DNA of 7,060 nucleotides from an uncultured Verrucomicrobiae bacterium (GCA_937927265.1 CALBCO010000074.1:1-7060), one strand, 5' to 3'. Shown: positions 1 through 6,799, counted from the stretch's first letter. The notes: generated from the sequence alone by a model not told the origin. Made by a program: numbers and translations.

Positions 1-1
1 G

Positions 2-667
2 CTGGCGGCGATGGTTGTCCCGTTGCAGGCAGCGGATCAGGTGGTGCTGGCCGTGGTGGGGATGAGCGCCTGTTTGGGGGCGGTGGTGCGCGCGCCGGTG
101 ACGGGTATTTTGATTGTGTTTGAGATGACGCATGAATTCGCGCTCGTGCCCGCCCTGATGCTCGGCGCGTTGGTGAGTCAGGCGATCAGTCGTCCGTTGT
201 TGCGGCATAATTTTTACGACACGATTCTCCTGCAGGACGGGCACCGGCTGGAACATCTCATTCCGCCGCGCAATTTGACCGGTTGGCATGAGCAACCCGT
301 CGCGGCCATCGCCAGCAACGAAGCTGTCACCGCGCGAAGTTTGGACGCGGAAGAAATCACGAAACTGTTGCGGGAGTATCCGTACGAACGTTTCCCGGTA
401 TGTGTGGACGGAACGATCCGGGGAGTGTTGTTGCGGAGCGAGGCCAGGGCCGCGTTGGCGGAGCGGCGCGCGCCGCGGCTCGAACCCGCGGTCTGCTGCG
501 CCACCGGAGCCAGTCTTCATGAGGTCAAACGCCTGCTCCTTGAATCCCGTGCGGGGCTTGTGGTCGTGAAGGCGACAGATGGTGACCGACTGCCGGGCGT
601 GGTCACGTGGCATGACTTATTGCGCGCGGAACTCGCGCTGGCGGAGAACGCCCATCACCTTGGATGA
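2..667 (+). CDS. ClC-family chloride channel/transporter with tandem CBS domains (3' part only)
   Basis: The reading frame is open from base 2, so the gene begins upstream and only about 221 C-terminal residues are visible. Counting from the Met at base 11, residues 17-60 are the last transmembrane part of a ClC protein: the stretch GMSACLGAVVRAPVTG followed by IVFEMT is typical of the family. The Tyr at residue 69 (bases 215-217, in NFYDTILL) aligns with the conserved chloride-coordinating Tyr near the end of the ClC membrane domain (Tyr445 in the E. coli protein). Two CBS domains follow, at about residues 95-150 and 158-212, which in this family act as cytoplasmic regulatory modules that may bind nucleotides. 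The selectivity-filter and gating-glutamate motifs are upstream and cannot be judged, so channel versus chloride/proton exchanger is undecided. The stop lies nine bases before the hydrogenase-like large subunit, suggesting co-transcription. Family call is strong; physiological role is inference. Confidence 0.88.
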   Translation: MAAMVVPLQAADQVVLAVVGMSACLGAVVRAPVTGILIVFEMTHEFALVPALMLGALVSQAISRPLLRHNFYDTILLQDGHRLEHLIPPRNLTGWHEQPVAAIASNEAVTARSLDAEEITKLLREYPYERFPVCVDGTIRGVLLRSEARAALAERRAPRLEPAVCCATGASLHEVKRLLLESRAGLVVVKATDGDRLPGVVTWHDLLRAELALAENAHHLG

Positions 668-669
668 GG
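666..669 (+). promoter_or_regulatory. Ribosome binding site of the hydrogenase-like large subunit gene
   Basis: GAGG lies seven bases before the ATG at 677 and overlaps the stop codon of the upstream ClC gene. This supports the start at 677 over the in-frame ATG at 689, which has no comparable site at good spacing. The overlap with the upstream stop also suggests translational coupling. Confidence 0.5.
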
Positions 670-676
670 TTGGCGG

Positions 677-2170
677 ATGAATGGAACGATGAACAAAACT
701 CTTGAATTTGCTTTACTGGCCAACGCGACGTGCCTCTCGCTGTCGGATGTGCCGACGTGGCCGGTCGCCGATCTGGTGCGCGCCACCGGCGACGAACTGG
801 ATCGCGGGGCGCGATTGTGCGCGTGGTTCGGCGTGCCGGACGAGAACGGCACGGAAATCGTCGCGGTCATCGCGTTTGATGCGGACAACACGTTGGCGGT
901 GGCGCGGAGCACGCCGTTTCGCGGCGAGTATCCGTCGCTGACGGCCACGCATCCGCAGGCGCATTTGTTTGAGCGCGAAGTGTGGGAACAACACAACTTG
1001 ATTCCAAAAGGGCATCCGTGGTTGAAGCCGGTGCGACGTGGCCGCAACGGCGCGCCGGCCAACGGCGAGTTCTTCCGGGTGGAAGGACGCGAGATTCACG
1101 AAGTCGCGGTCGGGCCGGTTCATGCCGGCATCATTGAGCCGGGACATTTCCGGTTTCAATGCAACGGCGAAGAGGTGTTGCATTTGGAAATCGCGCTCGG
1201 CTACCAGCATCGCGGCATCGAACGCGCGCTCGTCAGCGGGCCGCACTTGGCGACGATGAGCCAGATGGAAACGATTGCCGGTGACACGACCATCGGCCAC
1301 GCGACGGCGCACGCGATGGTGCTGGAGGCGCTGGCCGGCACGGAAGCGCCGTTGCGGGCGCAATGGTTGCGGGCGATCGCGCTGGAACTGGAACGGCTCG
1401 CCAATCATACCGGCGACATCGGGGCGCTGGCCGGTGACGTGGCGTTTTTGCCGACGATGTCGGCGTGCGGAAAGATTCGCGGTGATTTTCTGAATCTGAC
1501 CGCGATGATTTGCGGCAACCGGTTCGGGCGCGGTCTCGTCCGTCCCGGCGGTTGCCGGCAGGACTTGGAACCGGCGCGGGCCACCGCGTTGCTCGAAAAA
1601 CTTCGCGCGTCCATCAAAGACGTGGAGGAAGCGATGGAGTGGTTGTGGGACGCCAATTCGGTGCGGTCGCGGTTCGAAGGGACCGGGACGGTGCATACGG
1701 AACAGGCGGCGGCGATGGGGTTGGTCGGAGTGGCGGCGCGGGCGTCGGCATTGGTGCGCGATGTGCGGTTCGATCATCCGGCTGGCTGGCATCGGTTCGC
1801 GCAGTTGCCGGTGGCGGTCTGGCCGGGCGGCGACGTGGCGGCGCGGGCGAAAGTGCGCTGTTTGGAAATCCAACGCAGCGGGACGTTTTTGGAGGAACAG
1901 TTGGCCGCGCCACCGGAGGGCGAGATTCGCACTCCGCTTCCCGGACTCGCAGCCAATTCGCTGGCGGTCGCGCTCGTCGAAGGCTGGCGCGGCGAGATTT
2001 GTCACGTCGCGGTGACCGGGGTGGGCGGACGGTTTCAGGCGTACAAGATCACCGATCCATCGTTTCACAACTGGACGGGGCTGGCGCTCGCGTTGCGCGG
2101 GCAGGCCATCTCCGATTTCCCGCTCTGCAACAAGAGCTTTAACCTGTCGTATTGCGGATTTGATCTCTAG
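677..2170 (+). CDS. Hydrogenase-4/complex I-like large subunit, NuoC-NuoD fusion lacking NiFe cysteines (Ehr-type)
   Basis: This 497-residue protein resembles HyfG/HycE, the catalytic subunit of group 4 membrane-bound hydrogenases. Residues 1-120 form a shortened NuoC-like domain ending in the signature around FEREVWEQHNLIPKGHPWLK (98-117). Residues 131-497 form the NuoD/hydrogenase large-subunit domain, with EIHEVAVGPVHAGIIEPGHF at 139-158 and LGYQHRGIE at 174-182. Active hydrogenases have CGIC at the first nickel site; here the aligned residues are Ala-Gly-Asp-Thr (201-204). The second CxxC, near the C terminus, is also absent: the protein ends SFNLSYCGFDL (487-497), with Ser491 and Gly494 where the two Cys would align. 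There is no C-terminal peptide to be cleaved during maturation. A NiFe centre therefore cannot be assembled in the usual way. The protein is best read as the large subunit of an energy-converting hydrogenase-related complex whose electron acceptor is unknown. It is packed between the ClC gene and the small subunit gene. Confidence 0.88.
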   Translation: MNGTMNKTLEFALLANATCLSLSDVPTWPVADLVRATGDELDRGARLCAWFGVPDENGTEIVAVIAFDADNTLAVARSTPFRGEYPSLTATHPQAHLFEREVWEQHNLIPKGHPWLKPVRRGRNGAPANGEFFRVEGREIHEVAVGPVHAGIIEPGHFRFQCNGEEVLHLEIALGYQHRGIERALVSGPHLATMSQMETIAGDTTIGHATAHAMVLEALAGTEAPLRAQWLRAIALELERLANHTGDIGALAGDVAFLPTMSACGKIRGDFLNLTAMICGNRFGRGLVRPGGCRQDLEPARATALLEKLRASIKDVEEAMEWLWDANSVRSRFEGTGTVHTEQAAAMGLVGVAARASALVRDVRFDHPAGWHRFAQLPVAVWPGGDVAARAKVRCLEIQRSGTFLEEQLAAPPEGEIRTPLPGLAANSLAVALVEGWRGEICHVAVTGVGGRFQAYKITDPSFHNWTGLALALRGQAISDFPLCNKSFNLSYCGFDL

Positions 2171-2172
2171 CC

Positions 2173-2949
2173 ATGTTTGCCATCAACACCATTCTTCATC
2201 GTGTCCAACGCGGTTGCCAAACCATCTCGTATCCGGCCGGTCCCGCGCCCGCGCTGCCCGACCGGCACGGTGGCGCGTTGAGAGTGGACGGTGCGAAATG
2301 CGCGGACAGTTGCAGCGCGTGCCTACCGGTATGTCCGACGGGCGCGATCACGCGGTCGGCCGGCAGCCTAGTGGCGTTGGATTTGGGTAAGTGTATTTTC
2401 TGCGCGGAATGTGTCGCGGCGTGCCCGACCAAAGCCATCACGCAGACCGGCCAGCATCCGATGGCGGTGCGTCGCCGGGAAGACCTCGTGCTCGGCGCAC
2501 CCGGCGCGGAGGAGTTGCGGCTGGCGGCGGCGTTGGATGACAAACTGCGGAAACTTCTGGGGCGGTCGCTCAAGCTGCGACAAGTCAGTGCCGGTGGGTG
2601 CAATGCTTGTGAAGCCGACACAAATGTGCTCGGCACGATTGGTTGGGACTTGGGGCGGTTCGGCATTCAGTTTGTCGCGTCGCCGCGCCACGCGGACGGC
2701 TTGCTCATGACTGGCCCGGTGACGAAGAACATGGAACTGGCGCTGAAGAAAACCTACGACGCCGTGCCCGCGCCGAAGATTGTGATTGCGGTGGGCGCGT
2801 GCGCGATTGCCGGTGGCCCGTTCATCGGTCACGAGGAGCATCACAACGGCGTAAGCGCGATTGTGCCGGTGGATTTGTTCATTCCGGGATGTCCGCCGCA
2901 CCCGTTGACGATTCTCGATGGTCTGCTGCGGTTATTGGGCCGGCTGTGA
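2173..2949 (+). CDS. Fused ferredoxin-type and NuoB/HyfI-type small subunit of the hydrogenase-like complex
   Basis: This 258-residue protein joins two parts that are separate proteins in E. coli hydrogenases 3 and 4 (HycF/HyfH and HycG/HyfI). Residues 38-92 carry two 4Fe-4S motifs: Cys43, 47, 50, 54 and Cys74, 77, 80, 84, each ending in CP. The first has a C-x3-C opening in place of the usual C-x2-C. Residues 132-258 are the NuoB-like small subunit with the four ligands of the proximal (N2-like) cluster: Cys143 and Cys146 in GGCNACEAD, Cys210 in VGACAIAGG, and Cys240 in IPGCPPHP. All cluster ligands look intact, so the protein should pass electrons through at least three 4Fe-4S clusters to or from the large subunit. 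It starts two bases after the large-subunit stop with no clear ribosome binding site, which points to translational coupling. The first cluster's unusual spacing leaves some doubt about its nature. Confidence 0.87.
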   Translation: MFAINTILHRVQRGCQTISYPAGPAPALPDRHGGALRVDGAKCADSCSACLPVCPTGAITRSAGSLVALDLGKCIFCAECVAACPTKAITQTGQHPMAVRRREDLVLGAPGAEELRLAAALDDKLRKLLGRSLKLRQVSAGGCNACEADTNVLGTIGWDLGRFGIQFVASPRHADGLLMTGPVTKNMELALKKTYDAVPAPKIVIAVGACAIAGGPFIGHEEHHNGVSAIVPVDLFIPGCPPHPLTILDGLLRLLGRL

Positions 2950-2959
2950 TGTTGACGCG

Positions 2960-4288
2960 CTAAAACTTGTACGTGACAGCTAACTGTTCGCGCACGGCTT
3001 CGCCGGCTTTGGCCGCGAGGTATTCGGTGCGCAGGTACATCAGCTCTAGCGACAACGTCAGGTTGGCCGTGAGCGTGTAGTTGGCGTTGGCAAACACCAC
3101 CCAGTTGAAGGTGCGATCATTGTCTTTCTTGCCGGTCAGGTCGTCGTCATCGGGATCATCAAAGCCTCCGCCGACGTTGAATTGCCATGAGGCGCGCGGA
3201 GTGAATGTGGCTGCCGCCCATGCACCCCGGGTGGTGATGTCGCCCTTCTGACCAATGCCGCCGAGATACGCAAAAAGGTTCTCACCATAGAAGAATTCGC
3301 CCTGTATCAGCAGCCACTTGGTGATGGGGAGTTGAAAGTCGAGGTTGACAGACCACGTGTCCACGTGCTCGTGACCGGTAATGATTCCCGCAGTGTTGGT
3401 CACGTGTTGGTCTTCCTGGCCCCAGTGGCCGGAGACGCCTATAGTAGCTGATCTGCTGCCCCCAACCGGGAAGCGCAGACTGCTACGCGCTTGGATTGTC
3501 GGCACCGCCGCATCCGCGCCCGAATCCACTGAGCCGGTGACGAACGTGCTGTCGGTGATTGTGCGGGTTGGGCCGAGTTCCAGCTTGAGTTCAGTGGAGT
3601 CGGAGAAGGCGAAGCTCTGGGTCAGGCGGAGTTGGGGCCGGCGGTAGCCGACGTTGCCCTGCCACCAGCCAACCGAGTAGTTCACCGTGGGCATGAACAG
3701 TGGGGAAATGATGTCGGACGTTTGCCCGGCAAGGACGGCAAACCGTTTTTCGGGCCAAGCGAACACGGCGTAAGCGTGGCGCAACATCGGGTTGGATTTG
3801 TTCTCGCTGGCGCCGCCGCCGTAAAAATCAATCTCCACCTTGCCGCTGGTCGTAACCGCACCGACTTGGGGGCCGGTGATGTTCAAACCGAGTCGCGTCT
3901 GGTTGGCGGTGAGACTGAATTGCGAATCGTCGTTGAGGATGGATTCGTTTTCGACCCAGCGCGCGAAGTTGCCGGGGTTGACCCGTGAATCGTCGTAGGC
4001 CCCGTCGAGTTTGACGTAGCCGTACAATTCCAATTCCAGCCCCGCCATGACCGGTTTCTTTTTAGAGTCGGCGAGTTGGTGCAGCCGGTCGAGTTTTTCC
4101 TGGCTCAACGACGCGGTGGTCAGGTGTTTTTTAAGCTGGCCCAGCTCGGCTTCCAATTTGTCCAACCGTTGCCGGAGCAGTTGGTTTTCCTCCTGCAACA
4201 AGCGGATAGCCGCGTTTTCCTCCGCGGAGCTGACTGCGCCGGCCAATGCCCCAACTAAAATCACCAAGCTCAATCGTTTCCCAAGCAT
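2960..4288 (-). CDS. DcaP-like outer-membrane porin with N-terminal coiled coil
   Basis: The 442-residue product from the ATG at 4288 has a signal peptide (MLGKRLSLVILVGALAGAVSSA, positively charged start, hydrophobic core, likely cleavage after SSA at residue 22). A heptad-rich coiled coil follows at about residues 25-75 (repeated Leu and Glu/Arg/Lys), then a beta-barrel from about residue 84, beginning ELYGYVKLDGAYDD. The barrel has alternating aromatic and polar strands and ends in YKF, the terminal Phe recognised by the barrel assembly machinery. A periplasmic coiled coil before a barrel starting GYVKLDA-like is the layout of DcaP-type trimeric porins, which take up dicarboxylic or other anionic small molecules; the substrate here cannot be told. 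The start at 4288 was chosen over the in-frame ATG at 4342 because it gives a clean signal peptide and follows AGGAG by four bases. It converges on the small-subunit gene with ten bases between stops. Confidence 0.82.
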   Translation of the reverse strand: MLGKRLSLVILVGALAGAVSSAEENAAIRLLQEENQLLRQRLDKLEAELGQLKKHLTTASLSQEKLDRLHQLADSKKKPVMAGLELELYGYVKLDGAYDDSRVNPGNFARWVENESILNDDSQFSLTANQTRLGLNITGPQVGAVTTSGKVEIDFYGGGASENKSNPMLRHAYAVFAWPEKRFAVLAGQTSDIISPLFMPTVNYSVGWWQGNVGYRRPQLRLTQSFAFSDSTELKLELGPTRTITDSTFVTGSVDSGADAAVPTIQARSSLRFPVGGSRSATIGVSGHWGQEDQHVTNTAGIITGHEHVDTWSVNLDFQLPITKWLLIQGEFFYGENLFAYLGGIGQKGDITTRGAWAAATFTPRASWQFNVGGGFDDPDDDDLTGKKDNDRTFNWVVFANANYTLTANLTLSLELMYLRTEYLAAKAGEAVREQLAVTYKF

Positions 4289-4292
4289 CAGT

Positions 4293-4297
4293 CTCCT
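4293..4297 (-). promoter_or_regulatory. Ribosome binding site deciding the porin start
   Basis: On the minus strand AGGAG lies four bases upstream of the ATG whose first base is 4288. It decides that start against the longer reading frame from 4342, which would add 18 residues in front of the signal peptide. Confidence 0.75.
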
Positions 4298-4332
4298 TTC
4301 GCCGGGTATCGGGGTGAGACATTGCTGTTTTA

Positions 4333-4362
4333 TTGATACCAAATCCCGCTAGCCCGCGTCAA
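4333..4362 (-). promoter_or_regulatory. Possible sigma-70-type promoter for the porin gene
   Basis: Reading the minus strand, TTGACG (4362-4357) is followed after 18 bases by TATCAA (4338-4333). The -35 box is five of six to consensus, the -10 box four of six. It sits in the 76-base gap between the lipid kinase stop and the porin start, about 45 bases upstream of the porin ATG. This would allow the porin to be expressed independently of the kinase. It is a pattern match only, and promoter consensus in this organism is not known. Confidence 0.35.
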
Positions 4363-4364
4363 AC

Positions 4365-5327
4365 TCACGGTGTCCGCACCCGGAGCGCGCGCTCGACGAG
4401 TGTGAACCGCACTGGCGCTTGGCCGGCGAGTTCGCCGTCAAGTTGAAACGGCGCGCTGCCCGCGATGGGTTGGCAGGTGAACTCAGGGGCTTGGAGGTAG
4501 CGGACATCAGCAAGCCGCGGATGCCGGCCCAACGCGACGGCTGCGGTGTAGCGCAGCACGTCGGCATAACCGCCACGTTCGAACACGCAGACATCCAACT
4601 GGCCATCATCCAGCCGCGCCCGTGGAAATAACGGGAATGGGCCGCCGTAGAACCGGCCGTTGCCGATCAGCACCACCGCTCCCTCTTGGCGCTGGCCTTC
4701 GTGCTGGACGAACCGCTTTGCCGCCGGCTCGCTGACGGGTAACGAAGAACCGCCGCGCTCGGGGAGCGCCGGCCAGTTAGCTGACTCGCAGGCGACCTGC
4801 ACCCGTCCGCATGGTTTGGCTACGGCCTTCAAGCCTGCCCAGATGTAACTCAGCGGCCCGACTTTTTTCTTCAGTTCCCAACTCGCGTGCTGCACCGCCC
4901 AGGCATCAAAGCCGACCCCGGCGAGTTGCACGAAATACCGGCTGCTACCGCCGGCGGTGGCGCACCCCAGATCAATGGTCCGCGTCCGGCCAGCCGCCAA
5001 CACCGCCCACGCCGCCGCGAGCCGACGCGGCAGTCTCAGTTCCTGCGCGAAGACGTTGACGGTGCCCAACGGCAACACGCCCAACACCGGCCCCTCCGGG
5101 CCAAGGCCGTTGACGACTTCGTTGACCGTGCCGTCGCCACCGGCGGCGACAACGCAGCCGTGACCGGCTTGCGCCGCTTCCGCAGCCAGTCGGCGCGCGT
5201 CGCCGGGACCACTGGTCGCGGCGAGCACCACGTCGCCGGTGGCGGCTTTCGTTTGGAGGAAGCGCAACAGGCGGCGCGATTTTTCGCCGCGGGCCGCCGG
5301 GTTGAAGATGACAAAAAATCTGGCCAT
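4365..5327 (-). CDS. Diacylglycerol kinase-family lipid kinase (DAGK catalytic domain, YegS/BmrU-like)
   Basis: From the ATG at 5327 the product has 320 residues, the usual size for bacterial YegS/DgkB-type lipid kinases. Visible motifs in order are NPAARG (residues 9-14), the nucleotide-binding GGDGTVNEVVNGL (63-75), GTVNVFAQEL (88-97), GVGFDAWAV (137-145), GNGRFYGGPFPLFPRA then LDDGQLDV (222-246), and DGEL (297-300). The family transfers phosphate from ATP to diacylglycerol or a related lipid at the cytoplasmic face of the membrane; the actual lipid here is unknown. A stretch at about 181-214, rich in Glu, Pro, Ser and Gln, separates two conserved strands and looks like a poorly conserved loop insertion. 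A start further upstream (5405) would run into the divergent AsmA gene and add 26 residues before the NPAARG strand, so 5327 is preferred although no strong ribosome binding site precedes it. The porin gene follows 76 bases downstream on the same strand. Confidence 0.87.
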   Translation of the reverse strand: MARFFVIFNPAARGEKSRRLLRFLQTKAATGDVVLAATSGPGDARRLAAEAAQAGHGCVVAAGGDGTVNEVVNGLGPEGPVLGVLPLGTVNVFAQELRLPRRLAAAWAVLAAGRTRTIDLGCATAGGSSRYFVQLAGVGFDAWAVQHASWELKKKVGPLSYIWAGLKAVAKPCGRVQVACESANWPALPERGGSSLPVSEPAAKRFVQHEGQRQEGAVVLIGNGRFYGGPFPLFPRARLDDGQLDVCVFERGGYADVLRYTAAVALGRHPRLADVRYLQAPEFTCQPIAGSAPFQLDGELAGQAPVRFTLVERALRVRTP

Positions 5328-5328
5328 C

Positions 5329-5356
5329 GCTCGGATTCGCGCTATTCTATCCGAGC
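5329..5356. promoter_or_regulatory. Perfect 8-base dyad between divergent genes, possible operator
   Basis: GCTCGGAT (5329-5336) and its exact reverse complement ATCCGAGC (5349-5356) are separated by 12 bases, so the arm centres are 20 bases apart, close to two helical turns. The dyad fills most of the 47-base gap between the lipid kinase start (5327) and the AsmA-like start (5375), and TATTCT inside the spacer could be a -10 box. It could be a binding site for a dimeric regulator controlling both genes, or a small hairpin in the leader of either transcript. Confidence 0.4.
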
Positions 5357-5359
5357 AAC

Positions 5360-5366
5360 AGGAGAG
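5360..5366 (+). promoter_or_regulatory. Ribosome binding site of the AsmA-like gene
   Basis: AGGAGAG lies eight bases before the ATG at 5375 and supports that start, which also gives the expected Lys-containing N terminus followed directly by the membrane anchor. Confidence 0.7.
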
Positions 5367-5374
5367 AACAACAG

Positions 5375-6718
5375 ATGAAAACATGGCTGAAAATCTTGGT
5401 GACACTCGCGGTGCTGGTGGTTCTTGTCTTGGTGGGCGCGTTCTTCTATCTCAACAACTACGTCCAGTCGCCGGCGTTCAAACAGACGGTGCTGGCCTCC
5501 GCGAAACAGACACTGGGCACGGAGGTGAAGATTCAAGAGTTGCAGGTTTCGTTGTTCAGTGGCATCAGCCTGCAAGGTGTCGCCATCGCCAACCCTCCCG
5601 GTTTTGACGGTGACCTGTTGACTGCGCGGGCGTTTGTGCTGCGGTACCGGTTGTTGCCGTTGCTGAGCCGGCGGGTGGTCATTGAGCAACTGGTGCTCGA
5701 ACAGCCGAAGATCGTGTTCTCCCGCAACGCGAAGGGCGACTGGAACTACGATCAGCTCGGCGGCGCCCCCGCCACCACCCCCGCCAAGACCTCTGCCGCC
5801 GCGGCGACCAGTAGTAGCTTGCCCGCTGCCCTGAATCTCACGCTGTCAAAACTCGCGCTCACAGACGGCACCATCGTCATGCTCGGCGAGGGCAACAAAC
5901 CGCTCGTCCAAATTGACGGCATCAATCTGACCACGGGGGTGAACCTGACGGGCGGCACGTTGTCCGGCCAAGGCGAGACGAAACTGGCGTTGTTGAACAT
6001 CGCGCAATCGCTGTTGATCCGGCAGTTGGGCGCGCCAGTCGTCATTTCGGCGGCAGAAGTCAAACTCGCGCCGGTCAGCGGTAAATTGGCGGGCGGCACT
6101 GTCGGCGGCGCTTTAGGGTTGCAGTTGGCCGGTGGGTTCAAATACCTGCTGGATTTACAGATCAAAGACAGCAGTGTGGCCATGCTGTTGAAGGAGGCCG
6201 GCACGAAAGAAGTGCTCACGGGCAAGTTGCAAGCCACGGCCAAACTCGAAGGCACCGGTGGTTTGCCGACCATCACCGGCGGCGGCAAAGCGGAGGTCGC
6301 CGACGGGTTGTTGGTGGACGTGCCGCTGCTCACCACCATTGGCGCCCTGTTGCAAATCGAAGAATTGAAGCAGTTGAAGTTCACCGAGTGCGTGCTGGAG
6401 TTCACCATGACCAACAATCTAATGCAAACGCCGGCGATCAAGATCACCGCGCCGAAAGTGCAGTTGACGGGCCGCGGCACGGTGCAACTCAGCGACTACG
6501 CGCTCAACCACGAGTTCACGTTGGCGCTGGCGCAGGATTTGTTGAGCAAACTTCCGAAAGAAGTCCGCGAGGCGCTCTCCCAACGCGCTGACGGCTATTA
6601 CACGTTAAGTTTCAAGGTGACCGGGCCATACGATGCGCCGAAAACGGATCTTGCCGCCGTGCTGGCCAAAGGTGCTGGTCAGCAGTTACTCAAGAAGGGG
6701 TTACAACTTTTGAAATAA
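5375..6718 (+). CDS. AsmA-family envelope protein
   Basis: The 447-residue product starts with MKTWLK and a single strongly hydrophobic segment (residues 6-26), an inner-membrane anchor with the rest facing the periplasm. After it comes the AsmA-type N-terminal pattern: a short helix, EVKIQELQVSLFSGISLQGVAIANPPGF (50-77) and LLPLLSRRVVIEQLVLEQPKIVFSRNAKGDWNYDQL (93-128). A low-complexity Ala/Thr/Ser/Pro linker lies at 129-150. The remainder is made of amphipathic beta-strands with repeated 'L.G.G' turns, and near the end LTGRGTVQLSDYALNHEFTLAL (364-385) and the Val-Thr-Gly-Pro-Tyr element (415-419) resemble the C-terminal AsmA region. E. coli AsmA is longer (617 residues). The family is linked to outer-membrane assembly and to lipid transport between membranes; which applies here cannot be told. 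It is transcribed divergently from a lipid kinase and ends in TAA with no obvious terminator. Family call good, role inferred. Confidence 0.8.
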   Translation: MKTWLKILVTLAVLVVLVLVGAFFYLNNYVQSPAFKQTVLASAKQTLGTEVKIQELQVSLFSGISLQGVAIANPPGFDGDLLTARAFVLRYRLLPLLSRRVVIEQLVLEQPKIVFSRNAKGDWNYDQLGGAPATTPAKTSAAAATSSSLPAALNLTLSKLALTDGTIVMLGEGNKPLVQIDGINLTTGVNLTGGTLSGQGETKLALLNIAQSLLIRQLGAPVVISAAEVKLAPVSGKLAGGTVGGALGLQLAGGFKYLLDLQIKDSSVAMLLKEAGTKEVLTGKLQATAKLEGTGGLPTITGGGKAEVADGLLVDVPLLTTIGALLQIEELKQLKFTECVLEFTMTNNLMQTPAIKITAPKVQLTGRGTVQLSDYALNHEFTLALAQDLLSKLPKEVREALSQRADGYYTLSFKVTGPYDAPKTDLAAVLAKGAGQQLLKKGLQLLK

Positions 6719-6727
6719 ATAGCGCCT

Positions 6728-6780
6728 AAGTGCTCAAGTGTCGAAGTGCTGGAGTGGATAAGTGGTCAGGTGTTTAAGCT
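6728..6780 (+). repeat. Degenerate 8-base tandem repeat array, consensus AAGTGNNN (left array)
   Basis: Units begin at 6728, 6736, 6744, 6752, 6760 and 6768 with exact 8-base spacing, and a seventh partial unit at 6776. The first five bases read AAGTG, AAGTG, AAGTG, GAGTG, AAGTG, AGGTG, then AAGCT, while the last three bases vary freely (CTC, TCG, CTG, GAT, GTC, TTT). Period conservation with a variable triplet argues for an array that expanded and drifted or is held by a binding requirement. It starts ten bases after the AsmA-like stop codon. Confidence 0.8.
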
Positions 6781-6799
6781 CGATTTCTTTGGGGGAGAG

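Noticed and set aside
713..2068. Long open frame of 451 codons on the minus strand opposite the large-subunit gene
   Set aside because: It is rich in Arg, His, Pro and Gln with no recognisable domain, as expected for the mirror of a GC-rich gene; the plus-strand protein has clear family motifs over the same bases.
677..2170. Functional NiFe hydrogenase or genuine complex I NuoCD subunit
   Set aside because: Both nickel-binding CxxC pairs are missing, which excludes a working hydrogenase. The HyfG/HycE-type signatures (EIHEVAVGPVHAGIIEPGHF), the fused ferredoxin-HyfI partner and the gene order do not fit a standard nuo operon.
4289..4342. Longer porin start at 4342
   Set aside because: It would place 18 polar residues before the signal peptide, overlap the likely promoter, and lacks the strong ribosome binding site that precedes 4288.
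5328..5405. Longer lipid kinase start at 5405
   Set aside because: It would overlap the AsmA-like coding region and add residues before the first strand, where the family normally begins close to the NPAARG motif.
5752..6480. Open frame of 242 codons opposite the AsmA-like gene
   Set aside because: Ser/Pro/Asn-rich without domain or ribosome binding site, and the plus strand carries a convincing protein with anchor and strand pattern.
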